DNA of 26,617 nucleotides, taken from positions 1-26,617 of the forward strand of contig DASQHF010000036.1 in assembly GCA_035632215.1 (NCBI GenBank). Reading direction: 5' to 3'. Each line of letters begins with the position of its first letter. Positions within the stretch are counted from its first letter, which is position 1. This document shows, in pieces, positions 7,492 through 15,152 of this stretch. The notes beneath the pieces are model-generated. The model was given only the letters and a program-made list of their open reading frames with translations, made no database searches and was not told the origin of the DNA. Position numbers and translations under genes: made by a program. This DNA comes from CAIYRG01 sp035632215 (GTDB lineage Bacteria; Pseudomonadota; Alphaproteobacteria; Micropepsales; Micropepsaceae).

Positions 7492-7970
7492 GTCGCGGCG
7501 AACGACTCATTCGTCCTCATGCGGATGGCATCCGTGGAAAATCCGCTGTCACATTTCTCCCGTCGGTCGAGGGCGCGAGCACGGGGCCGTGGGATGCTGC
7601 GAGGACTATGCGATGACTGTCGGAGTGTTGCGCCGAGTCATTGAACGCGCACGGAGAAGCGGAATCGTGCAAGGCTTGCGCGAGTGAAGAGGAAAGATTC
7701 CCTTCGCGAGCTTTTCCATTTGTCGCCGAAGCGGCGAGACGCATTACTTGAAAACTTCGCGAGTTTTTCGTTTTTCTTCTTTGGCTCATCAAGAATAGGA
7801 TCGAAATTTACGATCCAATATTGGTCCAGAAGCCGACACTCACAGTATTCAGAGGCTTTTCTCTTGACAAAAAGAGGGACCTTCTAAATCTATGCGGGTG
7901 CTGGGCCGTTTGATGGACGTAGCCATAGGGGGCGTCGAGGTCCGGCTGTAAAGAGCGTCATGAGACACCG
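7492..7970 (+). other. Long leader region upstream of kamA, partly AT-rich
   Basis: This 479-bp gap holds no gene I can support. From about 7690 to 7870 it is clearly more AT-rich than the surroundings, with runs such as TTTTTCGTTTTTCTTC near 7764, and it ends in a good promoter match at 7864-7890. Small frames (7684-7887, and a 24-codon frame at 7613-7687) lack ribosome binding sites and family features. The region is long for this gene-dense window and may contain regulation for the downstream operon. Confidence 0.5.
7864..7890 (+). promoter_or_regulatory. Housekeeping promoter candidate for the kamA operon
   Basis: TTGACA lies at 7864-7869 and TCTAAATC at 7883-7890, with 13 bp between. 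The second box matches seven of eight positions of the alphaproteobacterial (Caulobacter-type) -10 consensus GCTANAWC, and the spacing is within the usual range. The predicted start near 7897 leaves a leader of about 75 nt before the ATG at 7971. Confidence 0.6.
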
Positions 7971-9287
7971 ATGAATCTCCAGCTCTTGCGAGGGCGCGAT
8001 CTTCGCCCTCCCTCGCGGCCTGAGCGAATAGTACCGGCCGCCATTTCCGAAGCACCTACCAAAGACAAATTACCTTCTAAACTCGAAGCGCCCGCCAGGA
8101 AGAAAGCCCTTCGCTTCCCCGTAAATCCCGCTACCCGGGCCTTCTATCGCCGCTTTTATCCCGACACCACGACCGCCGAATGGAACGATTGGCGCTGGCA
8201 GATGCGCACCCGCCTCCGCACGCTCGCCGAGCTGGAGCGTGTTTTCGAGCTCTCGGGCGACGAGCGGCAGGCTGTTGCGGCGCACACCGGCGCACTTCCT
8301 GTCGGCATTACGCCCTATTACGCCAGCCTGATGGACCTTAAGGATGCGGCCGAGCCCTTGCGTCGGACGCACATCATGGTCGGCGGCGAATCGATCCGCA
8401 TTCCCGGGGAAGAGGACGATCCTTTGGGCGAGGACCATGACACCGTGGTGCCTGGCCTAGTGCATCGCTATCCCGACCGGGTGCTGTTCCTGACCACCGG
8501 GACGTGCTCGACCTATTGCCGCTACTGCACGCGTTCGCGTCTCGTCGGCAATCCGGGCGGCGAATACCAGTTCAACGTCCGCAATTGGGAGCTCGCCCTT
8601 TCCTACCTCGAGGAGCACACCGAGGTCAGGGACGTGCTGCTCTCGGGCGGCGACCCTTTGACCATCGGCGACGACAAGCTCGATTATCTCCTTGGCCGCC
8701 TAAGGGCGATCAAGCACATCGAGTTCGTCCGCATAGGCACCAAGGTGCCCACGGTGCTGCCACAGCGGGTCACCAAGGATCTCGTGAAGATGCTGAAGCG
8801 ACATCACCCCTTGTGGATGAGTCTGCACTTCACCCATCCGCGCGAGCTTACCCCCGAGGTGAGCGAATCGACGGCGAGGCTCGCGGACGCCGGAATCCCG
8901 CTTGGATCGCAGACGGTGCTGTTGAAGGGCATCAACGACGATCCGGACGTGATTAAGCCGCTGATGCACGGGCTGCTCATGCGCCGGGTCAAGCCCTACT
9001 ACCTGTACCAGTGCGACCCGATCAAAGGCTCCGGCCATTTCCGCACCAGTGTGGACGTAGGTTTGAAGATCATCCAAGCCTTGCGCGGCCACACTACCGG
9101 CTACGCAACGCCGATGTTCGTGATCGACGCGCCGGGTGGCGGCGGAAAGATCCTCATGGCGCCGGACCCCGTGGTCGGGCGCGAGGGCGACGATCTCGTC
9201 CTTCGCAATTTCGAGGGCAAGGTCTACCGCTATCCCGATCCCGAAGGCACGCTCGGGCGCGAGAGGACGGCAATAGCCGCCGAATGA
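7971..9287 (+). CDS. kamA: Lysine 2,3-aminomutase family radical SAM enzyme
   Basis: The 438-residue protein carries the radical SAM motif CSTYCRYC (Cys179, Cys183, Cys186) for a 4Fe-4S cluster, then LSGGDPL, which contacts S-adenosylmethionine. Near the end, YQCDP (Asp349), VIDAPGGGGK (Asp386) and Lys393 line up with the two lysine-binding aspartates and the PLP lysine of clostridial lysine 2,3-aminomutase. This supports conversion of L-lysine to beta-lysine rather than glutamate or arginine chemistry. Its full C-terminal part sets it apart from the shorter EpmB of EF-P modification, and no efp or epmA is nearby. The first 45 residues are not conserved in character, so a later start is possible. 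It is the first gene of an operon with two ATP-grasp ligases and a GNAT enzyme, the next start being 86 bp downstream. Confidence 0.88.
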   Translation: MNLQLLRGRDLRPPSRPERIVPAAISEAPTKDKLPSKLEAPARKKALRFPVNPATRAFYRRFYPDTTTAEWNDWRWQMRTRLRTLAELERVFELSGDERQAVAAHTGALPVGITPYYASLMDLKDAAEPLRRTHIMVGGESIRIPGEEDDPLGEDHDTVVPGLVHRYPDRVLFLTTGTCSTYCRYCTRSRLVGNPGGEYQFNVRNWELALSYLEEHTEVRDVLLSGGDPLTIGDDKLDYLLGRLRAIKHIEFVRIGTKVPTVLPQRVTKDLVKMLKRHHPLWMSLHFTHPRELTPEVSESTARLADAGIPLGSQTVLLKGINDDPDVIKPLMHGLLMRRVKPYYLYQCDPIKGSGHFRTSVDVGLKIIQALRGHTTGYATPMFVIDAPGGGGKILMAPDPVVGREGDDLVLRNFEGKVYRYPDPEGTLGRERTAIAAE

Positions 9288-9373
9288 AATAAGCCGGTGA
9301 ATTGAGAGGGCCGCCCTCGACGGGTCGGGGGTGGGCCCGGCATATTCGGGCCGCAAGGGAGGATGCTAGTTCT

Positions 9374-10372
9374 GTGCGCATCGGCGTGACTTACGATCTT
9401 CGTGCCGACTATCTCGGCCTGGGTATGAGCGCCGAGGACAGCGCGGAGTTCGATTCCGAGGTCACGATTGCCTCCATCTGTGCGGCTCTTACGGGCCTTG
9501 GGCACGATCCCATTCGCATCGGCCATATCCGGGCACTGACCGAACGCTTGGCCAATGGCGAGCGCTGGGACGCGGTGTTCAACATCTGCGAGGGCGTGTC
9601 GGGCTATGCGCGCGAGGCGCAGGTGCCGGCTCTGCTCGAGGCGTATGACATCCCGAGCGTATTCTCCGATGCGCTGACCTTGGCGCTTTCGCTCGATAAA
9701 GCTTGGACCAAGCGCATCGTGGCAGCGGCCGGGGTGCCGACGGCGCCGTTCGCAGTCGTCGATCGCGCCTCCGACGTTGCCAAGATCGCGTTGCCCTATC
9801 CGCTGTTCTTGAAGCCGGTTGCGGAAGGTTCAGGCAAGGGGGTGGGCGCACGTTCAAAGGTGAGAAATCGCGCCGAGCTTCGCGCGCACGCGAACGATCT
9901 GCTCGCCCGCTTTTGCCAGCCCGTATTGGTCGAGAGCTATCTTCCGGGACGCGAATTCACGATCGGAATCACCGGAACGGGCGATGACGCCAGCGTCTTG
10001 GGCGTGCTCGACATCTCTCCGACGGAGAAAGCAGCAGGAATCGATTACGGCTACGAGAACAAAGAGCGCTGCGACGAGAATGTGATTTATCGCCTGGTCG
10101 AGGGGCCGGAAGCAGATGCCGCGGCTTCGGTTGCGCTCGCGGCATGGCGCGCGCTGCGCTGCCGCGATGCAGGCCGGGTCGACGTGCGCAACGATTCGCT
10201 GGGCCTACCGCAGTTCCTGGAAGTCAACCCGCTTGCTGGTCTCAACCCGGAGCACTCCGATCTTTGTTTTCTCGCGCAATTCAAAGGACTCAGCTATCAA
10301 GAGCTGATTGGTCTTGTGATGGCGTCCTTCTTGAAGCGCCATCCCGAGCTCGCGGTCCGTGCCGCGGCGTAA
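9374..10372 (+). CDS. ATP-grasp ligase, D-Ala-D-Ala ligase-like (first of pair)
   Basis: I chose GTG 9374 because the sequence then begins MRIGVTYDLR, the usual first strand of the family, with AAGGGAGG at 9355-9362 upstream; the frame is open further back to 9302 without support. The 332-residue protein has ATP-grasp landmarks: Lys113 in LDKAWTKR, FLKPVAEGSGKGVG with Lys147 and the glycine-rich loop, Glu187 in VESYLPGREF, then Asp270, and FLEVNPLAGLNP with Glu283 and Asn285 for magnesium. Such enzymes activate a carboxylate as acyl phosphate and join it to an amine. The second half follows Ddl, but VFNICEG replaces the usual Ddl N-terminal segment and murein genes are absent. In this operon it probably joins beta-lysine to another amino acid; the partner is unknown. 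Confidence 0.85.
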   Translation: MRIGVTYDLRADYLGLGMSAEDSAEFDSEVTIASICAALTGLGHDPIRIGHIRALTERLANGERWDAVFNICEGVSGYAREAQVPALLEAYDIPSVFSDALTLALSLDKAWTKRIVAAAGVPTAPFAVVDRASDVAKIALPYPLFLKPVAEGSGKGVGARSKVRNRAELRAHANDLLARFCQPVLVESYLPGREFTIGITGTGDDASVLGVLDISPTEKAAGIDYGYENKERCDENVIYRLVEGPEADAAASVALAAWRALRCRDAGRVDVRNDSLGLPQFLEVNPLAGLNPEHSDLCFLAQFKGLSYQELIGLVMASFLKRHPELAVRAAA

Positions 10373-10433
10373 AGGGGGACAATGAATTTTCCTCGACGAT
10401 TACGGCACGTGAACCCATTCGTGGAGTGAGTTC

Positions 10434-11405
10434 ATGCGAGTTCTCGTTTTGCATTCGGATGTTCCACCGGACGCCCCGCCCGATGAGCAGGACACGCTGT
10501 TGCAGGCAGCAGCGGTGGCGCGGGTCTTAAATGAGCTGGGTCACGATGCGGAGCGCGCCGTGTTCACTCCGGACGCCGCTGTGCTCGACGCGCTGATAAA
10601 CCGCGCCGATCCCGATCTCGTGTTCAATCTCGTCGAGACTGTTTGGGGTTTGGGGCTGCACGCGCCCTTGGCCGCGACGATGCTCTCGCATCTCGGAGTT
10701 CCTTTCACGGGGGCGGGTGCCGCGGCAATGGCTGCCTGCGGCGACAAGGTCTTGACCAAGCGGCTCTTAAAAGGCGCAAAGCTTCCCACACCCGCTTGGT
10801 CCGAGGCTCCTCATTGGCGCGGCATTGGCGAGGGTCGTTGGATCGTCAAATCGGTGAGCGAAGACGCATCCCTCGGGCTCGATGACGGGGCCGTGGTCTC
10901 TGGCCGCGAGGCGGTCGCCGCCCGCGCGCAGGCGAGCGCAGCCCGCCATGGCGGGCGCTGGTTCGCCGAACAATATGTCGAGGGCCGCGAGTTCAATGTC
11001 GCGCTTATCGAGCGGAAGGGGGCCCCCTTCGTACTCCCGATCGGCGAGATGGTGTTCGAGAAGTGGGACGCGGAACGTCCGCGCATCGTCGGCTACGCGG
11101 CCAAGTGGGACGAGACCGCGCCCGAATACCGCGACACCGCACGCATTTTCGACTGGCGGGAGCGCGAGCAGGCACTGGGCAAGACGCTCGAGCGACTGGC
11201 CAAGGAATGCTGGTACCTGTTCGGCCTTACCGGCTACGCACGGGTGGATTTCCGCGTCGATCAGGCGGGGCGGCCGTTCATCCTGGAAATCAACCCCAAT
11301 CCGTGCCTGGAACCCAATGCCGGCGTGGCGGCGGCTTGCGAGCAGGCGGGCGTGTCGTATGTTCAGCTGATCGACGACATCGTCCGCGCTGCGCTGCATG
11401 GCTGA
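10434..11405 (+). CDS. ATP-grasp ligase (second of pair)
   Basis: ATG 10434 follows GGAG at 10423-10426 by seven bases. The 323-residue protein is an ATP-grasp ligase only distantly like its neighbour. It has Lys105 in CGDKVLTKR, Lys139 in WIVKSVSEDAS, Glu179 in FAEQYVEGREF, Asp272 in YARVDFRVD and FILEINPNPCL with Glu285 and Asn287. The VFNLVE segment (residues 63-68) parallels VFNICEG in the first ligase, suggesting a shared subfamily. SVSEDASLG replaces the glycine-rich loop of the first enzyme, so nucleotide or substrate handling may differ. Two non-identical ligases in tandem suggest two successive amide bonds, or alternatively a hetero-complex. The gene overlaps the GNAT gene by eight bases (11398-11405), implying coupled translation. 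Confidence 0.82.
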   Translation: MRVLVLHSDVPPDAPPDEQDTLLQAAAVARVLNELGHDAERAVFTPDAAVLDALINRADPDLVFNLVETVWGLGLHAPLAATMLSHLGVPFTGAGAAAMAACGDKVLTKRLLKGAKLPTPAWSEAPHWRGIGEGRWIVKSVSEDASLGLDDGAVVSGREAVAARAQASAARHGGRWFAEQYVEGREFNVALIERKGAPFVLPIGEMVFEKWDAERPRIVGYAAKWDETAPEYRDTARIFDWREREQALGKTLERLAKECWYLFGLTGYARVDFRVDQAGRPFILEINPNPCLEPNAGVAAACEQAGVSYVQLIDDIVRAALHG

Positions 11406-11880
11406 AACATTCCGCGACAAACCTAGACCTTCGGACGCCGACGCCATCGAACGCCTGGTCACCAGGGCAGGAAATTTCAACCAGGCCGAAATCGCGATCG
11501 CGCGCGAGCTCATAGACGAGAACCTCGCCAAGGGACCGGAAGCGTCCGGCTACTATTTCCTGTTCGCCGATGGGCCCTCTCGCCTCGAAGGCTACAGCTG
11601 CTATGGCCCCGTGCCGGGAGCCAATCGGCGTTTCGAGATTTATTGGATTGCAGTCGATCCGGGCGCGCAGCGCGGCGGTCTGGGCGCGAAGCTCCAGCGT
11701 GCGACCGAAGATAAGGTCAGGACGATGGGCGGCGTCTATCTGGTCGCGGAAACCTCAACGCTTCCCGCCTATGCCGCGGCGCGCAAATTCTATACGTCAC
11801 AAGGTTTCGAGCTTCTTGCCGAAGTGCCCGACTGGCATGATGACGGCGACGGTCTGGCGATCTACCGGAAGAAGCTATAG
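11398..11880 (+). CDS. GNAT family N-acetyltransferase of the kamA operon
   Basis: The start ATG 11398 overlaps the stop of the second ATP-grasp gene. The 160-residue protein has a single GNAT domain. YWIAVDPGAQRGGLGAKL (residues 82-99) is motif A, with the Q/RxxGxG/A acetyl-CoA pyrophosphate loop, and LVAETST (115-121) and ARKFYTSQGF (128-137) are the following strand and motif B helix. It is much shorter than AblB, which acetylates beta-lysine in osmolyte synthesis, so it is not that enzyme in its usual form. By operon context it probably acetylates the product or an intermediate of the KamA and ligase steps, perhaps an amine of a beta-lysyl peptide. Its stop overlaps the convergent EamA gene by six bases. 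Confidence 0.82.
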   Translation: MAETFRDKPRPSDADAIERLVTRAGNFNQAEIAIARELIDENLAKGPEASGYYFLFADGPSRLEGYSCYGPVPGANRRFEIYWIAVDPGAQRGGLGAKLQRATEDKVRTMGGVYLVAETSTLPAYAAARKFYTSQGFELLAEVPDWHDDGDGLAIYRKKL

Positions 11881-12795
11881 CGGCGTGCCTCGTTCCAAAT
11901 GCAGCTTGCGCTCCCGCCACAAGATCATCAGGCCGGCCGCGATCACGATAGCAGCGCCGATCCAGACGCCGACGGTGGGAAGCTCGTCGAAGACGAAATA
12001 ACCGAGCACGACGGCCCAGATCATGGCCACGTAATCGAAGGGCGCGAGCACGGAGGCTTCGCTGTAGCGGTAGGAGAGGCTTAGGAAAACCTGTCCGATG
12101 CCTCCAGAACAGCCAGTGATCAAAAGGACGAGCGCCTGTTCCCGACCAGGGACAGTCCAGCCGAAGGGGAGAGTGAGAAGACTGAGCGTGCAGCTGGTCA
12201 CCATGAAATAGAAGGCAATGGTGACCGAATGCTCGTGCGCGCTCATGCGCCGGATATAGATCATGGCGAGCGCGGCGAGCGCGGCACCCATGAGCGCGAG
12301 GCTCGCCCCGAGCGCAGCCCCTCGCGCGAGGTTGGCTTCGGGCCCGACAATCACCAGCACGCCGAGGAATCCGATGACGACCGCGCTCCAGCGATAAGCA
12401 TGCACCTTCTCGTCCAGCATCATCGCGGCAAGAATCACGACAAAGAGTGGCGAGGCGAAGGTGATGGCGGTCGCATCGGCCAAAGGGAGGAAAATATAGG
12501 CGCTGAAATAGCAGAACATCGAGATGGTGCCCGCGATCGATCGCACCGCGTGGCTTCCGATGTGGCGGGTCAGGAGAAGCTGTGGCCCGCCCGCGGCGAG
12601 CGCCACGATAACGATCACGATCATGCCGAGCAGACCGCGGAAGAACACGATCTCGCCAACCGGAAGATAGGTGCCGAGCCAGCGGATAGAGGCAAACATG
12701 AACGCAAACAGGAGCGTCGCGAGCACCTTGCTGGCGATGCCCAGGAGGGGACGATCGCGGGACGTGGCGGAGACGTCGGTACTTTCAACGGCCAA
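11875..12795 (-). CDS. EamA/DMT family transporter
   Basis: The protein has about ten hydrophobic segments in two EamA halves, with LLGMIVIVIVALAAGG and AITFASPLFVVILAAMMLDEK in the first and APFDYVAMIWAVVLGYFVFDE in the second. These are hallmarks of drug/metabolite exporters. I place the start at TTG 12795 (306 residues, the family's usual length), with GGGG at 12807-12804 as a possible ribosome binding site. The frame is open to another TTG at 12990, but that extra stretch (about 65 residues) is encoded by a palindromic repeat and is unlike any EamA N-terminus. Substrate unknown. The gene is convergent with the kamA operon and could export its product, although strand and spacing do not show a link. 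Confidence 0.82.
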   Translation of the reverse strand: MAVESTDVSATSRDRPLLGIASKVLATLLFAFMFASIRWLGTYLPVGEIVFFRGLLGMIVIVIVALAAGGPQLLLTRHIGSHAVRSIAGTISMFCYFSAYIFLPLADATAITFASPLFVVILAAMMLDEKVHAYRWSAVVIGFLGVLVIVGPEANLARGAALGASLALMGAALAALAMIYIRRMSAHEHSVTIAFYFMVTSCTLSLLTLPFGWTVPGREQALVLLITGCSGGIGQVFLSLSYRYSEASVLAPFDYVAMIWAVVLGYFVFDELPTVGVWIGAAIVIAAGLMILWRERKLHLERGTPL

Positions 12796-12797
12796 TT

Positions 12798-12985
12798 TGT
12801 CATCCCCGGCGAGCGCGACCCCGGCCTTAATCCGGGGGAGCGCGAGGGGAAGGGATCCAGACGCTCCTGGGTTCCCTTCCCCTCGCGATGCTAACGCATC
12901 GCTTCCGCCTTCGCTAAGGCTCCGGCGGACGCGTACGAACCTGGACCCGGCGAAGCGTTGCGTAGCCGGGCGGCCGGGAATGACA
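12798..12985. repeat. Palindromic intergenic repeat element (188 bp)
   Basis: The element is bounded by inverted repeats TGTCATCCCCGGC (12798-12810) and GCCGGGAATGACA (12973-12985), which pair at 12 of 13 positions. Inside is a perfect 15-bp stem, CGCGAGGGGAAGGGA (12841-12855) with its complement at 12873-12887. Adjoining it is a 7-bp stem, GCGATGC/GCATCGC (12885-12902), and there are shorter palindromes to about 12930. It fills almost the entire gap between corA and the EamA gene. Ends of the TGTCATCCCCGGC type recall dispersed intergenic repeats common in alphaproteobacteria. Whether it is repeated elsewhere cannot be judged here. Confidence 0.75.
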
Positions 12986-13000
12986 ATCAAGTGCGTAGCG

Positions 13001-13972
13001 CTACAACCACCCGCGGCGCTTGAAGTAGAGGTAGGGCAGGATGCCCGACACCACGATGATTCCTAGCGCAGCCGGATAACCCCAGGGCAATGCGAGGTCA
13101 GGCATGAAGTGGAAGTTCATGCCCCAGATCGAGGCAAACAGCGTCGGCGGCAGGAACACGATCGAGGCCACCGACATGATCTTGATGATGTTGTTCTGCT
13201 CGTTGTTGATGAGGCCGAGCGTTGCGTCCTGGAGATAGGACAGTTTGGTCGCGAGGAAGTTGGACTGATCCTGAAGCGACTGAACGTCGCGGCTCAAGGT
13301 CTTCAAATGCGGCCGAACGTCCTTGTGCTGCTTGTTGTCCATCGCCTGGCTCAAGAAGGTCAGCATGCGCGCGATGGCGAGCAAGCTCTCGCGCATCTTG
13401 GATGTGAGACCATGCTTCTGGCCCAAGCGGCGCAGGATGCCCTGGAAGTCGCGGGTCCCCATGTGCTGGCTGCCGGCTGCGAAGATTTCAGCCGAGATCA
13501 CCTCGACGTCTCCGCCCGTCTTTTCAAGCACGTCGGCCATGCGGTCGACGATGGCATCTAAGAGCTGCATCAGCACGATATCCGGCCGTCCTGCCGAGAT
13601 CACCGAACGCTCGCAGCGCAGCGCGTAGGTCCGAAAGGGCAGCGGGTCGATGTAACGGATGGTGACAAGGCGTTCCGGCGTGAGAACAAACGTAACGGCA
13701 TCCGCGGTCGGCAGCTCGGTGTCGGTCTGAGCCAACACCATTGCCGTCATGAACTGGTTCTGATCCTCCTGATAAAGCCGGCTGGAGATTTCGATTTCTT
13801 CCATGTCGGCCCGCGTCGGCAGCTCCAGTCCCAAGAGCTGGTCCACCTTGCGCCGCTCTTCGAGCGTCGGGTTCAAAAGGTCGAGCCAGAGCGCGCCCGA
13901 CGCGATGCTTTCGCCCTCGCCGATAGTCGCGCCTTTGAGCCCGCCGTTTTGCTGCTGATAGGCTTTCAGCAT
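13001..13972 (-). CDS. corA: CorA family divalent-cation (magnesium) transporter
   Basis: The 323-residue protein has a large cytoplasmic N-terminal domain and a C-terminal membrane pair. The first helix ends in SIWGMNF, the invariant GMN motif that forms the selectivity filter of CorA channels. A short loop (HFMPDL) follows, then the second helix and a basic tail, KRRGWL. The helical stretch before the membrane, with DVQSLQDQSNFLATKLSYLQDATLG, is the long stalk helix of the family. CorA works as a homopentamer in the inner membrane. ATG 13972 starts the gene 183 bp from the divergent dehydratase gene. Length and architecture are normal. Ni or Co transport is possible; magnesium is the default. 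Confidence 0.92.
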   Translation of the reverse strand: MLKAYQQQNGGLKGATIGEGESIASGALWLDLLNPTLEERRKVDQLLGLELPTRADMEEIEISSRLYQEDQNQFMTAMVLAQTDTELPTADAVTFVLTPERLVTIRYIDPLPFRTYALRCERSVISAGRPDIVLMQLLDAIVDRMADVLEKTGGDVEVISAEIFAAGSQHMGTRDFQGILRRLGQKHGLTSKMRESLLAIARMLTFLSQAMDNKQHKDVRPHLKTLSRDVQSLQDQSNFLATKLSYLQDATLGLINNEQNNIIKIMSVASIVFLPPTLFASIWGMNFHFMPDLALPWGYPAALGIIVVSGILPYLYFKRRGWL

Positions 13973-14155
13973 GCGACGCTTCCGTACGGTTTCGTTTGAG
14001 GAGCGGCAGAGACGCCCGGACCCGGCCGCAACCGGCCCATATAGACCGACTTCTTTGCCCGTGCGAAGGATTTTTCGACGATTGGGGATGTTTAATCCTT
14101 GCGGGTGCCCCGGGACGGCGAGTGTGTCCCCTGGCCGATGCGCTACACTCGGATC

Positions 14156-15151
14156 ATGACGGACAGTCCCTCTTCGCCGACTTACGCCGACGTGATTGCG
14201 GCGACGGAGCGCATCCGCGGCGTCGCGGTCAGCACCCCGCTCGTCGACAGCCCGGTGTTGTCCGAGCGCGTGGGTGGAAAAGTGTTCTTGAAGCTCGAGA
14301 CGCTTCAGCGTACGGGCTCGTTCAAGTTTCGCGGCGCCTATAACCGGCTGAAACAGCTGTCCTCGGCTCAGCGCACCAAAGGTGTGGTCGCGTTTTCCTC
14401 AGGCAATCACGCGCAAGGAATCGCCGCGGCGGCAAAGCTCCTCGGCATGCCGGCGACCATCGTCATGCCCTTCGATGCGCCCAAGGTGAAAATAGAGAAC
14501 ACCCGCGCTTTCGGAGCCGAGATCGTCTTCTACGATCGGAGGCGTGATAAGCGCGAGGAGATCGCGGCACGGCTGTCGGCCGACAAGGGCGGCGTGCTCG
14601 TGCCAGCTTTCGACGACCGCGATGTCGTCTCTGGGCAGGGGACTGCGGGGCTCGAGATCGCGAATCAGGCGAGCGCCGAAGGCGTGGCGCTCGATCGCGT
14701 TCTCGTGCCGTGCAGCGGCGGCGGGCTCGCATCCGGGATCGCGCTCGCGCTGAGCGAGGCAAGCCCGAAGACGCGGGTCGTGACCGTGGAGCCCCAAGGT
14801 TACGACGGCGCGAGGCTTTCCCTCGAGAGAGGCGAGCGAAGCTCCGCACCCGCCGTGGGCGACAGCATTGCGGACTCGCTGATGTCGCCCTTTCCCGGGG
14901 TCATTCCCTTCGAACTTTTGAGCGCCTTCAATGCCTCCGGCGTCGCGGTCGATAACGACGCCCTGTTTGGGGCCGTTGGCTTCGCCGCGCGCCGGTTGAA
15001 ACTCATCGTCGAACCCGGTGGCGCGGCAGCGCTCGCGGCGGTCCGCTCCGGAGCCTACGATGCGCGCGGGCAGACGATCGCCGTCGTGCTTTCGGGCGGC
15101 AACATCGATCCCGAGATGCTCGAGCGCTGTCTGGAAAGGACGCTGGGCTAG
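14156..15151 (+). CDS. Threonine/serine dehydratase (PLP fold type II, short form)
   Basis: ATG 14156 gives 331 residues starting MTDSPSSPTYADV; the frame is open to 14099 but the extension is not conserved in character. Lys57 in TGSFKFRGA is the PLP Schiff-base lysine. SSGNHAQG binds the substrate carboxylate, CSGGGLASG is the phosphate-binding glycine loop, and VVLSGGNID lies at the end. The protein lacks the C-terminal ACT-like regulatory domain of biosynthetic IlvA, which is about 500 residues. It is therefore a TdcB-like deaminase, or a serine racemase or hydroxyaspartate ammonia-lyase. A TACACT box at 14144-14149 would place transcription start on or next to the ATG, so the message could be leaderless, but its -35 is poor. 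Its stop is one base from the convergent infC stop. Confidence 0.85.
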   Translation: MTDSPSSPTYADVIAATERIRGVAVSTPLVDSPVLSERVGGKVFLKLETLQRTGSFKFRGAYNRLKQLSSAQRTKGVVAFSSGNHAQGIAAAAKLLGMPATIVMPFDAPKVKIENTRAFGAEIVFYDRRRDKREEIAARLSADKGGVLVPAFDDRDVVSGQGTAGLEIANQASAEGVALDRVLVPCSGGGLASGIALALSEASPKTRVVTVEPQGYDGARLSLERGERSSAPAVGDSIADSLMSPFPGVIPFELLSAFNASGVAVDNDALFGAVGFAARRLKLIVEPGGAAALAAVRSGAYDARGQTIAVVLSGGNIDPEMLERCLERTLG

Positions 15152-15152
15152 G

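Noticed and set aside
7684..7887. 67-codon frame before kamA
   Set aside because: No ribosome binding site, Phe/Ser-rich from AT-rich DNA, and overlaps the promoter candidate.
7892..7951. 19-codon leader peptide frame between promoter and kamA
   Set aside because: The ATG lies upstream of the predicted transcript start and there is no ribosome binding site or attenuator-like hairpin that I can see.
7971..9287. Reading KamA as EpmB of EF-P modification
   Set aside because: Protein has the long C-terminal part and both lysine-type aspartates of true KamA, and no efp or epmA is near.
9374..10372. Reading the first ligase as cell-wall D-Ala-D-Ala ligase
   Set aside because: N-terminal part differs from Ddl, no mur or fts genes are adjacent, and it sits in a kamA operon with a second ligase.
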